A DNA stretch of 64,000 nt from Cerasibacillus sp036516575 (GCF_036516575.1 NZ_DATBTY010000060.1:1-64000); one strand, 5' to 3'. Positions 36,501 to 45,109 are shown, counted from the stretch's first letter. Translations and numbers: made by a program. The notes: a model not told the origin generated them from the letters alone.

Positions 36501-37854
36501 CGAGGATAATGTATACCGCGCAGGAACAATCGGTACAATTGCCGAAAAAACAGCTTATGGGTATGTGAAAGGTTATGCTTCAGACCATTCTCTCGTTCTA
36601 AAAGGTGCAGAAATTGATCGGCTTGTACAAGGATGTGCTGGTGTTAAACGAACAACGGGACAACATCCAGGTGGAATTATTGTTGTACCAGATGAAAAAG
36701 AGATATTTGATTTTACACCGATTCAATATCCAGCTGATGATAGAAATAGTGAATGGAGGACAACACATTTTGATTTCCATTCAATCGAAGATAATTTATT
36801 AAAACTAGATATTCTTGGACATGATGACCCAACAGTCATTCGAATGCTACAAGATTTAACCGATATTAATCCGAAAACAATCCCAGTGGACGATCCAGAA
36901 GTGATGAAAATATTTTCAGGTCCTGAGCCGCTCGGGGTAACACCTGAACAAATAAATGATTGTCATACAGGGACTTTAGGTGTTCCAGAATTCGGAACTA
37001 GATTCGTGCGCCAAATGTTGGAAGACACGAAACCAACTACTTTTTCAGAACTCGTTATTATTTCAGGACTTTCACATGGGACTGATGTATGGTTAGGGAA
37101 TGCTCAAGAACTTATCAATGAAGGAATATGTGAACTCCCTGATGTTATCGGATGCCGTGATGATATTATGGTCTATTTAATGCAAAAAGGGCTAGAAGCG
37201 TCAACAGCTTTTAAAATCATGGAATCCGTCCGTAAAGGTCGCGGTCTAACAGATGAATGGATTGAAGAGATGAACAAACACGGTGTCCCTGGCTGGTATA
37301 TTGAATCATGTAAAAAAATAAAATATATGTTCCCGAAAGCCCATGCCGCCGCATATGTTTTAATGGCTGTACGGATTGCATACTTTAAAGTGCATCACCC
37401 AATTTATTTTTATGCAGCATATTTTTCAGTTCGTGCAAATGATTTTGATTTAGATACAATGATAAAAGGTGCAGATGCAATCAGACAACGTGTGACTGAA
37501 ATAGATCAAAAAGGAAATGATGCGACACCAAAAGAGAAGAGTTTGTTAACTGTATTAGAGGTCGCACTTGAAATGTGTGAGCGGGGCTACTTCTTTAGTA
37601 AAGTTGATTTATATCGTTCAAGTGCAACAGATTTTATCGTTGAAGGAAATTCACTTATCCCACCATTCAATGCGGTAGATGGCTTAGGCACAAATGCGGC
37701 ACTTAATATTGTGAAAGCAAGGGAAGAAGGAGAATTTCTCTCCAAAGAGGATTTACGTGAACGTAGTAAGATTTCAAAAACAGTTTTAGAATATCTCGAT
37801 CAACATGGATGTTTAGAAGGAATGCCAGATCAAAATCAACTATCCTTATTTTAA
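33565..37854 (+). CDS. polC: DNA polymerase III alpha subunit PolC
   Basis: PolC is the main replicative polymerase of low-G+C Gram-positives, with built-in proofreading. The 1429-residue product (B. subtilis about 1437) shows the N-terminal domain, an OB fold (about 225-310), the PHP domain with ELHAHTTMSQLDAV near residue 329, and an exonuclease inserted in PHP with VFDVETTGLS near residue 416. The polymerase palm has PDIDLNFSGQYQ at 956-967 and a Cys4 zinc motif (CLTC and CPNC, about 900-930). The ATG follows GGGGGAAG; a second ATG two codons later is possible. Confidence 0.98.
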   Translation: MSMSTNDKMKILLDQIGLSHLEQTYFKDAKLTQLDVFKQEKLWHFHIEIETLLPFNIFQSFLSAIKKSFQNLTQVTFTFYTQSKEFDTEQIAEYWKYFTQVTDLSPAYKDFILQQIPVIQNQKISIKARNDAEAVAIKKRLESDFQTFCKRIGAPLFSLDVQVANQENNIRKFKEEQALQDQEMVLKTIRQKEKREKDKHHAEKNRTFTIGYQINDEPIQMENIIEEERRVTVQGYIFSVDIRKLRSGRSLLIVKATDYTDSLTIKKFSRGEEDAEIFEQLKKGIWIKARGSIQTDMYTNELTMMANDMNEIKVATRVDTAPKDGKRVELHAHTTMSQLDAVVSPSRLVEQAAKWGHSAIAITDHAAVQGFPEAHNASEKHNIKVIYGVEANLVDDGIPIAYNEADVTLDAATYVVFDVETTGLSAVYDTIIEIAGVKIHRGEIVDRFESFANPHHPLSQTTIDLTGITDDMVMDAPEIGDVLKDFHAWAGDSILVAHNASFDIGFLNQGYKRINYDKITQPVIDTLELARFLFPELRNHRLNTLCKHLNIELTQHHRAIYDAEATGYLLWKLVEKLLEQEIDNHQYLNNHMGEGDAYKRSRPFHCIILAKDEIGLKNLYKLVSFAHIDYFYRVPRIPRSLLEKYRDGLLIGSACDQGEVFETMMQQSMDDAERVAEFYDYIEVQPPSNYTHLIEKELVQNEAQILDIIRKLVELGNKMDKPVVATGNAHYIENHEKQYRQILIASQAGNPLNRHRLPDTPFRTTDEMLDEFHFLGETLAEKIVVKNTNLISEMIEDISPIKEDLYTPTIEGADQEIRHLCYTKAKSIYGDPIPEIVEKRLEKELSSIINHGFAVIYLISHKLVKKSLDDGYLVGSRGSVGSSLVATMTDITEVNPLPPHYVCLTCHYHEFITDGSYGSGFDLPDKECPNCGNELTKDGQDIPFETFLGFKGDKVPDIDLNFSGQYQPKAHNYTKVLFGEDNVYRAGTIGTIAEKTAYGYVKGYASDHSLVLKGAEIDRLVQGCAGVKRTTGQHPGGIIVVPDEKEIFDFTPIQYPADDRNSEWRTTHFDFHSIEDNLLKLDILGHDDPTVIRMLQDLTDINPKTIPVDDPEVMKIFSGPEPLGVTPEQINDCHTGTLGVPEFGTRFVRQMLEDTKPTTFSELVIISGLSHGTDVWLGNAQELINEGICELPDVIGCRDDIMVYLMQKGLEASTAFKIMESVRKGRGLTDEWIEEMNKHGVPGWYIESCKKIKYMFPKAHAAAYVLMAVRIAYFKVHHPIYFYAAYFSVRANDFDLDTMIKGADAIRQRVTEIDQKGNDATPKEKSLLTVLEVALEMCERGYFFSKVDLYRSSATDFIVEGNSLIPPFNAVDGLGTNAALNIVKAREEGEFLSKEDLRERSKISKTVLEYLDQHGCLEGMPDQNQLSLF

Positions 37855-37996
37855 ATGGATTAGATTACGAAAATGGTATGAGTACATTTTTTATGGGGTT
37901 ATCATTCAATTATCTAACAAATTAGGAGAAAAGAGGAAAATCAAACAGGTGGGGGAGTTCTCGTATATACTGACAGATTTATTACAATGACGAGGT
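37855..37996 (+). other. Spacer downstream of polC
   Basis: I see no gene, hairpin with T-run or clear repeat in this 142-base A+T-rich stretch. polC therefore has no terminator of its own before the next promoter and could read into the rimP leader. Confidence 0.5.
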
Positions 37997-38025
37997 TTGC
38001 ATGTTTACTTATACTATGTTATAAT
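37997..38025 (+). promoter_or_regulatory. Strong SigA promoter for rimP-nusA-infB operon
   Basis: TTGCAT (37997-38002), exactly 17 bases, then TATAAT (38020-38025) with an extended -10 TG at 38017-38018. This is the best SigA-type match seen in the window. An inverted repeat AATTCCTT/AAGGAATT (38023-38030 and 38038-38045) overlaps the -10 and the predicted start. Confidence 0.75.
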
Positions 38026-38031
38026 TCCTTT

Positions 38032-38223
38032 GTAGCTAAGGAATTTTCGAGAAAAGAGTGGGTGATCCCCACTCTTTCTTCATACATTGTGCTTACACCA
38101 GCTTCCCTTGCCACTTTTCAATAGGCAAGGGTTTTATATTGAATGGTTTAAATGACCCTCGTGTAGAAGAATTGTAAATCGTACATAATAATACAAACGA
38201 CATATTGTAAAGGAGGAAGACAA
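38032..38223 (+). promoter_or_regulatory. rimP-nusA leader with tandem hairpins (probable attenuator)
   Basis: The roughly 190-base leader contains first a 10-base stem AAAGAGTGGG/CCCACTCTTT (38053-38077) followed by a weak U tract. A clear intrinsic terminator follows at 38105-38140, and the rimP ribosome-binding site AAAGGAGG is near 38209. Autogenous attenuation of the B. subtilis rimP-nusA operon by NusA-stimulated termination is known; the same layout here suggests the same control, which is an inference. Confidence 0.6.
38105..38140 (+). terminator. Leader terminator upstream of rimP
   Basis: CCCTTGCC (38105-38112) pairs with GGCAAGGG (38124-38131) over an 11-base loop, followed by TTTTATATT. 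It lies inside the leader of the rimP operon, about 80 bases before the start codon, and also downstream of polC. Confidence 0.8.
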
Positions 38224-38697
38224 TTGGGACGACAAGATATTATTAATATGACGGAGGAAATCGTTACGCCTATTTTACAAGAAGAAAATTTAGACTTAGT
38301 TGATATTGAATATGTCAAAGAAGGAAAAGACTTCTTCTTACGTATTTTCATCGACAAAGAGGGTGGTGTCGGTTTAAATGAATGCGAGCTCGTATCAGAA
38401 AAGCTCAGTGAACAATTAGATCAACATGATCCGATAAAAGGTGCCTATTTCTTAGAAGTCTCCTCACCAGGGGCAGAACGTCCATTAAAGACAAAGGCTG
38501 ATTTTGAAAAACATGTGAATAAAAATATCTATGTCTCTTTGTATGCACCGATAGATGGTGAAAAGGAATATGAGGGAATATTAACACGTTTTGAAGATGA
38601 CACTGCAACAATAGAATATAAAGTTATGACTAGAACAAAGGAAGTTAGCATTCCATTTGATAAAATTGCTCAAGCGAGATTAGCAGTTGTATTTTAA
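38224..38697 (+). CDS. rimP: Ribosome maturation factor RimP
   Basis: RimP assists 30S maturation around the central pseudoknot. The 157-residue product has the N-terminal domain with EENLDLVDIEYVKEGKDFFLRIFIDKEGGV, seen as LVDIEYVKEG and LRIFIDKEGGV, the motif LEVSSPGAERPLK and a C-terminal Sm-like barrel. The start is TTG at 38224 with AAAGGAGGAAGAC upstream. It opens the nusA-infB operon as in nearly all bacteria. Confidence 0.96.
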   Translation: MGRQDIINMTEEIVTPILQEENLDLVDIEYVKEGKDFFLRIFIDKEGGVGLNECELVSEKLSEQLDQHDPIKGAYFLEVSSPGAERPLKTKADFEKHVNKNIYVSLYAPIDGEKEYEGILTRFEDDTATIEYKVMTRTKEVSIPFDKIAQARLAVVF

Positions 38698-38711
38698 GGG
38701 GGAATAAACGA

Positions 38712-39806
38712 GTGAGTAGTCAACTGTTTGATGCAATCGATGCGTTAGCAAAAGAAAAAGGAATTGAAAAAGAGACATTACTAGAAGCATTAGAGGCCGC
38801 GTTGATTTCTGCATATAAGAAGAATTTTCAATCAGCAACAAATGTACGCGTAGAATTAAATGAAGACAAAGGTAGCATGCAATTGTTTTCTCGAAAAACA
38901 GTTGTTGAAGAAGTGGAAGATGAACAACAAGAAGTGAATCTTGAGGAAGCACAATCACTTGATCCGAATTATGAATTAGGCGATGTGATTGAAGTAAAAG
39001 TAACGCCGAAAGACTTCGGGCGTATTGCTGCCCAAGCTGCTAAACAAGTTGTAACACAACGGGTGCGCGAAGCAGAACGAGGTGTTATTTATCATGAATA
39101 CATCGATCGTGAAGAAGATGTGATGACTGGTATTATTCAACGCCACGATTCACGCTTTGTTTATGTTGACCTTGGTAAAATTGAAGCAAAACTTCCACTA
39201 TCTGAACAAATGAGTAATGAACAATATCATGCTCATGATCGGATAAAAGTATATGTAACGAAAGTTGAAAACACGAATAAAGGTCCACAAATTCTTATTT
39301 CTCGATCGCATCCGGGTTTATTAGTAAGATTGTTTGAGATGGAAGTTCCGGAGATATATGATGGAGTTGTAGAAATCAAATCAGTTGCGAGAGAAGCTGG
39401 AGACCGTTCAAAAATCGCAGTTCATGCAGAAGATCCGGAAATTGATCCAGTTGGGTCATGTGTCGGTCAGAAAGGACAGCGCGTGCAGGCTATAGTAGAT
39501 GAACTTAATGGTGAAAAAATTGACATTGTTGAATGGTCTGAAGACCCTACTGTATACGTTTCAAACGCATTAAGTCCATCGAAAGTCATCGATGTCATTC
39601 TTGATGAAGATGAACGAGCAACAACGGTAATTGTACCTGACTATCAACTATCATTAGCAATTGGAAAGCGTGGACAAAACGCACGCTTAGCGGCAAAGTT
39701 AACTGGTTGGAAAATCGATATTAAAAGTGAATCAGAAGCCTTAGAAGAAGGGATTTTAAACGAAACAGACACTTATTCTGACATGGAAGAAGATTTGTTT
39801 GAATAA
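38712..39806 (+). CDS. nusA: Transcription termination/antitermination factor NusA
   Basis: NusA binds RNA polymerase and RNA hairpins and promotes pausing and intrinsic termination. The 364-residue product has the N-terminal polymerase-binding domain, an S1 domain (about 135-200) and two KH domains with GSCVGQKGQRVQAI and LAIGKRGQNARLAAKL, ending in an acidic tail. It lacks the two extra C-terminal repeats of enteric NusA, as normal for Bacillota. GTG start with AAGGGGGAAT upstream. Confidence 0.98.
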   Translation: MSSQLFDAIDALAKEKGIEKETLLEALEAALISAYKKNFQSATNVRVELNEDKGSMQLFSRKTVVEEVEDEQQEVNLEEAQSLDPNYELGDVIEVKVTPKDFGRIAAQAAKQVVTQRVREAERGVIYHEYIDREEDVMTGIIQRHDSRFVYVDLGKIEAKLPLSEQMSNEQYHAHDRIKVYVTKVENTNKGPQILISRSHPGLLVRLFEMEVPEIYDGVVEIKSVAREAGDRSKIAVHAEDPEIDPVGSCVGQKGQRVQAIVDELNGEKIDIVEWSEDPTVYVSNALSPSKVIDVILDEDERATTVIVPDYQLSLAIGKRGQNARLAAKLTGWKIDIKSESEALEEGILNETDTYSDMEEDLFE

Positions 39807-39818
39807 GGAGGGATTCAG

Positions 39819-40091
39819 ATGGTTAAGAAAAGAAGAATACCGCTACGTAAGTGTGTTGTCACATCTGAAATGAAATCTAAAAAAGATATGATTCGCATTG
39901 TACGGGATAAAGAAGGAAAGGTATCTGTTGATCCAACTGGTAAATTGAGTGGACGGGGCGCCTATGTTTCTAAAGACTTGGTTGTGATTGATCAGGCAGA
40001 AAAAACAGGTGTATTAAAACGCCATCTGAATACAGATATCGACCAGCATATCTATGATGAATTGCGACAATTCGTTGATTCCGATGAATAA
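39819..40091 (+). CDS. rnpM: RNase P modulator RnpM (YlxR)
   Basis: RnpM (YlxR) is a small RNA-binding protein that binds and modulates RNase P RNA. The 90-residue product has the family RKCVVTSEMKSKKDMIRIVR-like start (residues 8-27) and TGKLSGRGAYVSKD. GGAGGGATTCAG precedes the ATG. It overlaps the next gene by 8 bases. Confidence 0.93.
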   Translation: MVKKRRIPLRKCVVTSEMKSKKDMIRIVRDKEGKVSVDPTGKLSGRGAYVSKDLVVIDQAEKTGVLKRHLNTDIDQHIYDELRQFVDSDE

Positions 40092-40386
40092 TAAGCCGTA
40101 TTTAAACCTTATTGGATTGGCATATCGAGCACGTAAATGCTCACTAGGTGAAGAAGCGATTATTAAGGATATACAAGAAAGTCGGGCTAAGTTAGTTCTC
40201 TTGGCGAATGATACAGGGAAACAGACGAAAAAGAAAATGACTGATAAATGTCATTTTTATAATGTTCCCCTTTATGTAGTTGATGATCGTGACACATTGT
40301 CAAAAGCAATTGGAAAAACAGATCGTGTTGCTATTGCAATACTTGATGACGGTTTTGCCAACAAACTTAAGACATTATTAGATTAG
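40084..40386 (+). CDS. rplGA: L7Ae-family ribosomal protein YlxQ (RplGA)
   Basis: YlxQ is an L7Ae-type protein that binds kink-turn RNA. The 100-residue product has NLIGLAYRARKCSLGEEAI, LVLLANDTGKQTKKKM and a DRVAIAILDDGFA end. ATG 40084 lies inside the rnpM end and has no clear Shine-Dalgarno sequence, so it is probably translated by coupling. A longer in-frame start at 40054 would run further into rnpM and is rejected. Confidence 0.92.
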   Translation: MNNKPYLNLIGLAYRARKCSLGEEAIIKDIQESRAKLVLLANDTGKQTKKKMTDKCHFYNVPLYVVDDRDTLSKAIGKTDRVAIAILDDGFANKLKTLLD

Positions 40387-40408
40387 AAATTATTTTGGGG
40401 GTGAATAT

Positions 40409-42490
40409 ATGCGTAAAATGCGTATATATGAGTATGCAAAACAAGCAAAATTATCAAGCAAAGAAATCATTCAACACTTGAAGGAATTAAACATTGACGT
40501 ATCTAACCATATGTCTACGATTACTGAGGATGTCGTGCAAAAGTTGAATCAAAAATTAAATCCAAAAAAAGAACAAAACAAACCGAAGTCAGAAGTAAAA
40601 ACAAAACCTACAGAAAGTAAGCAACAAAAGAAAAAACACGAAAATAAAAAAGCAAGAAGCGCGAATAAAAAGAAAAAACAGAAACACGTACAGCAAGAAC
40701 AAAGTAAACAACAGAAACCGAAAGAACAACCATCAACCCCGAACAAAATTGTATATAGTGGCACACTAACTGTTAGTGAACTGGCTAAAAAATTAAACAA
40801 AGATTCATCTGAAATTATTAAGAACTTACTCTTTTTAGGTGTTATGGCAACTAAAAATCAAGATTTAGATGATGATGCGATTGAACTCATTTGCTCAGAA
40901 TACAATGTGGAAGTAGAAAAGGAAATCATTCTTGAAGATACGGACTTTGATAAATATATTCAAGAAGATAATCCAGAAGACTTACAAGAAAGACCAGCTG
41001 TTGTAACCATTATGGGTCATGTTGACCATGGTAAAACAACATTACTAGATGCGATTCGCCAATCTAAAGTAACGGCGGGTGAAGCTGGCGGTATTACACA
41101 ACATATCGGTGCTTATCAGATTGAAGTCGAAGATAAGAGAATCACATTTTTAGATACACCGGGACACGAAGCTTTCACAAGCATGCGTTCACGTGGTGCA
41201 GAAGTAACGGACTTGGCTATCTTAGTCGTTGCTGCCGATGACGGTGTCATGCCACAAACTGTCGAAGCATTAAATCACGCCAAAGCCGCTGAAGTACCAA
41301 TCATAGTAGCGGTCAATAAAATGGATAAAGAGACGGCAAATCCTGAAAGAGTAATGCAGGAATTAACAGAATATGAAATCATCCCTGAGGATTGGGGTGG
41401 CGATACCATTTTTGTACCGATTTCTGCACTAACAAATCAAGGAATCGCTGAACTCCTTGAAATGATATTACTCGTTGCTGAAATGCAAGAACTAAAAGCA
41501 AATCCTAAAACACATGCATTTGGCACTGTAATCGAAGCAGAACTTGACCGTGGCCGCGGGGCAGTTGCTACATTATTAGTTCAAAATGGTACACTTCATG
41601 TCGGAGATGCAATTGTTGTTGGTAATACATTTGGCCGTGTTCGTGCGATGCTCAATGATATTGGAAGACGGGTCCAAGAAGCAGGTCCATCAACACCTGT
41701 GGAAATAACTGGATTGAATGAAGTACCACAAGCAGGAGATCAGTTTCTTGTTTTCGCAGATGAGAAAAAATCTCGCCAAATAGGTGAGGCAAGGCATCAA
41801 CAAGCTATTTTAGAAACTCGAAGCGAACATACAAAAGTAAGCCTTGACGACTTATTTGAGCATATTAAACAAGGTGAAATGAAAGCTGTTAAAGTCATCA
41901 TAAAGGCAGATACCCAAGGTTCTGCTGAAGCACTTGCTGCTTCACTTCGCAAAATCGAGGTAGAAGGCGTGCGCATTGACATCATTCATTCTGGTGTTGG
42001 TGCTATTAATGAATCAGATATTTCATTAGCATCTGCTTCAAACGCTGTCGTTATTGGCTTTAATGTTCGCCCTGATGTAAATGCAAAGAAAGCAGCAGAA
42101 ACTGAAAAGGTCGATGTACGTCTCCATCGAGTCATCTATAAGGCCATTGAGGAAATTGAGGCAGCTATGAAAGGTATGCTTGATCCAGAATATGAAGAAC
42201 AAGTGATTGGTCAAGCAGAAGTACGTGAAACATTTAAAGTATCCAAGATTGGAACAATTGCTGGATGTTATGTCACAGATGGAAAAATCACACGTGATTC
42301 TGGTGTACGTTTAATCCGTGACGGTATTGTCCTTTATGAAGGCGAAATCGGTACATTAAAGCGATTTAAGGATGATGTCCGAGAGGTCGCACAAAACTAT
42401 GAATGTGGTTTAACAGTGGAGAATTTTAATGATATTAAAGAAGGGGACATCATAGAAGCATTCATTATGAAAGAAATCGAACGTGTATGA
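40409..42490 (+). CDS. infB: Translation initiation factor IF-2
   Basis: IF-2 delivers initiator tRNA to the 30S subunit and drives subunit joining. The 693-residue product has an IF2N motif (about 2-52), a Lys/Gln-rich low-complexity linker (about 50-110), a second IF2N domain and a GTPase with GHVDHGKT at residues 203-210, DTPGHEAF and NKMDK. Domains II-IV follow. GGGGGTGA lies before the ATG. An in-frame ATG three codons later is a possible second start. It overlaps ylxP as ATGA. Confidence 0.98.
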   Translation: MRKMRIYEYAKQAKLSSKEIIQHLKELNIDVSNHMSTITEDVVQKLNQKLNPKKEQNKPKSEVKTKPTESKQQKKKHENKKARSANKKKKQKHVQQEQSKQQKPKEQPSTPNKIVYSGTLTVSELAKKLNKDSSEIIKNLLFLGVMATKNQDLDDDAIELICSEYNVEVEKEIILEDTDFDKYIQEDNPEDLQERPAVVTIMGHVDHGKTTLLDAIRQSKVTAGEAGGITQHIGAYQIEVEDKRITFLDTPGHEAFTSMRSRGAEVTDLAILVVAADDGVMPQTVEALNHAKAAEVPIIVAVNKMDKETANPERVMQELTEYEIIPEDWGGDTIFVPISALTNQGIAELLEMILLVAEMQELKANPKTHAFGTVIEAELDRGRGAVATLLVQNGTLHVGDAIVVGNTFGRVRAMLNDIGRRVQEAGPSTPVEITGLNEVPQAGDQFLVFADEKKSRQIGEARHQQAILETRSEHTKVSLDDLFEHIKQGEMKAVKVIIKADTQGSAEALAASLRKIEVEGVRIDIIHSGVGAINESDISLASASNAVVIGFNVRPDVNAKKAAETEKVDVRLHRVIYKAIEEIEAAMKGMLDPEYEEQVIGQAEVRETFKVSKIGTIAGCYVTDGKITRDSGVRLIRDGIVLYEGEIGTLKRFKDDVREVAQNYECGLTVENFNDIKEGDIIEAFIMKEIERV

Positions 42491-42765
42491 TTATATACGC
42501 CGAAGTAGAATGTCTATTGTATGAAGGGAACTCATTAAAACATAAACGGTCTCTGTTAAAGAAAGTGATGACTAAACTTAAAAACGAATTTAATGTTGCT
42601 ATTGCTGAACTAGATTTTCATGATTTATGGCAACGTACGAAATTAGGTATTGTTACGATTTCGAATGAAAAGGCACATGCAGAGAAAGTGATGCAAACTG
42701 TATTGCAAATGATCGATACCTTTCCGGAATTGGAACGTACGTTAACGGAAATCGAACATGTGTGA
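42487..42765 (+). CDS. ylxP: YlxP family protein (DUF503)
   Basis: YlxP is a small DUF503 protein always found between infB and rbfA in Bacillota; it is linked to ribosome biogenesis by location and its molecular role is unclear to me. The 92-residue product has the family LKHKRSLLKKVMTKLKNEFNVAIAELD pattern, seen as LKHKRSLLKKV and NVAIAELDFHDLWQ. The start overlaps the infB stop. Confidence 0.93.
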   Translation: MIIYAEVECLLYEGNSLKHKRSLLKKVMTKLKNEFNVAIAELDFHDLWQRTKLGIVTISNEKAHAEKVMQTVLQMIDTFPELERTLTEIEHV

Positions 42766-42792
42766 GATATGGTATAAGTTGAGGTGAGAAGT

Positions 42793-43134
42793 GTGAGTAA
42801 GATTCGTGCAAATCGTGTTGCTGAACAAATGAAGAAAGAACTTGGCGATATTTTAACACGAAAAATTAAAGACCCACGCATCGGATTTGTAACTGTGACT
42901 GATGTTGAAGTAACGGGTGATTTACAACAAGCTACTGTTTATGTTTCGATTTTAGGGAGTGAGGAAGAGAAAAAGGAAACTCTTCTTGGCCTATCAAAGG
43001 CAAAAGGATTTATTCGCTCCGAAATCGGTAGTCGCATTCGCCTACGCAAAACACCTGAAATCACGTTCGAGTTTGATGAGGCATTAGAATATGGCAATCG
43101 CATTGAAACCATTTTAAAGAAATTGGATCAATGA
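42793..43134 (+). CDS. rbfA: Ribosome-binding factor A
   Basis: RbfA binds immature 30S subunits near the 16S 5' end and helps maturation, notably in the cold. The 113-residue product has the KH-like fold with RANRVAEQMKKELGDIL and KDPRIGFVTVTDVEVTGDL, given as two motifs. GTG 42793 follows TTGAGGTGAG; the GTG at 42784 lies in that site. A strong terminator ends the operon about 35 bases after its stop. Confidence 0.96.
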   Translation: MSKIRANRVAEQMKKELGDILTRKIKDPRIGFVTVTDVEVTGDLQQATVYVSILGSEEEKKETLLGLSKAKGFIRSEIGSRIRLRKTPEITFEFDEALEYGNRIETILKKLDQ

Positions 43135-43167
43135 GCATGTGTAGATGGTCAAAATAAGAGTAAAATT

Positions 43168-43205
43168 AATCTGACTTATCTTGGATAAGATAAGTCAGAT
43201 TTTTC
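43168..43205 (+). terminator. Strong intrinsic terminator after rbfA
   Basis: A perfect 15-base stem (43168-43182 with 43187-43201) around a 4-base loop GGAT, followed by TTTTCC. It closes the rimP-rbfA operon. Confidence 0.9.
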
Positions 43206-43233
43206 CATAACATGCTTAAAATGGGGTGGAAAG

Positions 43234-44124
43234 ATGGACGGAATATTACCATTATGGAAACCAAAAGGGATGACTTCTCACGATTGTGTGATTCAAATAA
43301 GAAAGATGTTTAAAACAAAAAAAGTCGGTCATACAGGGACACTCGATCCAGAAGTTGAAGGGGTTTTACCGATTTGTATTGGAAAAGCTACAAAAATCGT
43401 CCCCTATCTAATGGATACAACAAAAACATACGTCGCTGAAGTAACATTAGGTGTGGCTACTGAAACGGAAGATGCGCATGGTAAGGTAATCGAACAAGCG
43501 GATATTGAAAAACCACTTACAGTTGCAGATATTGACGACACATTACAGTCTTTTGTTGGGGAAATAACGCAAATACCACCCATGTATTCAGCTGTCAAGG
43601 TAAAAGGAAAACGGCTTTATGAATATGCACGCGAAAATAAAATGGTGGAGCGCCCTGAACGACAGGTAACTATTTATCAAATCACTCGTAAAGAAATATC
43701 TGATGATCGTCATGTTTTCTCCTTTGAAGTCGTCTCTTCTAAAGGAACTTATATTCGGACTTTATGTGTTGATATAGGTCGGAAGCTCGGATATCCAGCA
43801 CATATGTCACATCTCGTAAGAACTGAAACTGGGGCATTTCATAAAGAAAATTGTGTCACATTTGATATGATAGAACGAGCAGTACTCAAGCAAAAACAAA
43901 TGGATTTACTAGTTCCTATTGGTGATGGACTGAAACATTTACAAAGAATAACGGTTGACGCTCTTACAAAACAAAGGGTATTATATGGACAGAAATTACC
44001 AATACTGGATCAATTATCTACAGATAAACCATTTGCTATTTTTTATGAGAATGAATTGCTTGCAATCTATCAAAAAGATCAAAATAATCCTAAGCAAATA
44101 CGGGCATTACGCGTTTTTAATTGA
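43234..44124 (+). CDS. truB: tRNA pseudouridine(55) synthase TruB
   Basis: TruB makes pseudouridine 55 in the T loop of tRNAs. The 296-residue product has WKPKGMTSHDCV, the catalytic D38 in GHTGTLDPEVEGVLPI, the GEITQIPPMYSAVKVKGKRLYEYAR region (given by the motifs IPPMYSAVKV and RLYEYAR) and a C-terminal PUA-like domain. GGGGTGGAAAG precedes the ATG. No promoter is obvious between the terminator and truB. Confidence 0.96.
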   Translation: MDGILPLWKPKGMTSHDCVIQIRKMFKTKKVGHTGTLDPEVEGVLPICIGKATKIVPYLMDTTKTYVAEVTLGVATETEDAHGKVIEQADIEKPLTVADIDDTLQSFVGEITQIPPMYSAVKVKGKRLYEYARENKMVERPERQVTIYQITRKEISDDRHVFSFEVVSSKGTYIRTLCVDIGRKLGYPAHMSHLVRTETGAFHKENCVTFDMIERAVLKQKQMDLLVPIGDGLKHLQRITVDALTKQRVLYGQKLPILDQLSTDKPFAIFYENELLAIYQKDQNNPKQIRALRVFN

Positions 44125-44151
44125 ACTGGAAAGCGTAGGTGATGATGTAAA

Positions 44152-45096
44152 TTGAGAACGATTGAATTAACTTACCCACATATATTATCAGAGGATAGTT
44201 TACCGGAAACAGTCGCAGCAATCGGCTTTTTTGATGGGATACATAAGGGACATCAAGAAGTAATAAATGCTGCGATTTTAAAAGCAAGAGAAAAAAACAT
44301 GGAAAGTGCTGTTATTACATTTCATCCTCATCCGTCAGTTGTTTTAAATAAACAAAAGAAAAACGTTAAATATATTACACCTATTCGTCAAAAACAGGAA
44401 ATTTTACAACAAATGAACGTTGACCGTTTGTATATTATTAAATTTAATAAAGAGCTATCAAGTTTATCACCACAGCAGTTTATCGATCATTTTATTATTG
44501 GCCTTCATATTAAACATGTTGTTGCTGGATTTGACTTTACTTTCGGTCATAAAGGAAGCGGAAATATGGAAAACATAAGTCAATTTACACGAGGTTCATT
44601 TACATATACGACCGTTTCTAAAGTGGAAAATGATGAAGAAAAAATTAGCTCGACAAGAATTCGCAACCTATTAGCAAGTGGGGATGTCACTCAAGTGAAT
44701 GAACTATTAGGTCGGCCGTTATCATTATATGGAACCGTTTTATCTGGTGCAAAACGTGGGAGGAAACTCGGATTCCCAACAGCCAACTTAAATGTTGAAG
44801 AAGATTTATTACTTCCTAAGCCAGGCATTTATGCTGTTAGAGTTCTTTACAAGAATAGAACGTATGAAGGAATGGCGAGTTTAGGAACAAATCCTACATT
44901 TCCGGAAGATGAGTTCCGTTTATCTTTAGAGGTTAATATCTTTGATTATAATCATGATATTTATGGTGAGGAATTATTACTTGAATGGCATGCCTATATA
45001 CGAGATGAAGCTAAATTTCCATCTGTAGAGGCATTAATAAAACAATTAGAAGATGATGAAAGAACCATTCGGGCATATTTCCAATCCGAAAATTAA
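44152..45096 (+). CDS. ribF: Bifunctional riboflavin kinase/FAD synthetase
   Basis: RibF (RibC in B. subtilis) turns riboflavin into FMN and then FAD. The 314-residue product has the nucleotidyltransferase domain with GFFDGIHKGHQEV and TFHPHPS, and ISSTRIR, followed by the flavokinase domain with GAKRGRKLGFPTANL (about residues 200-214). The start is TTG at 44152, with TAGGTGATG upstream. Confidence 0.95.
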   Translation: MRTIELTYPHILSEDSLPETVAAIGFFDGIHKGHQEVINAAILKAREKNMESAVITFHPHPSVVLNKQKKNVKYITPIRQKQEILQQMNVDRLYIIKFNKELSSLSPQQFIDHFIIGLHIKHVVAGFDFTFGHKGSGNMENISQFTRGSFTYTTVSKVENDEEKISSTRIRNLLASGDVTQVNELLGRPLSLYGTVLSGAKRGRKLGFPTANLNVEEDLLLPKPGIYAVRVLYKNRTYEGMASLGTNPTFPEDEFRLSLEVNIFDYNHDIYGEELLLEWHAYIRDEAKFPSVEALIKQLEDDERTIRAYFQSEN

Positions 45097-45109
45097 TTAA
45101 CTTTATGAC

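Noticed and set aside
40549..40800. Phe/Cys-rich minus-strand frame opposite the infB linker
   Set aside because: It is the reverse of the Lys/Gln-rich low-complexity linker; composition explains the open frame.
41797..41985. Minus-strand open frame inside infB
   Set aside because: Antisense shadow of a conserved gene without start signals.
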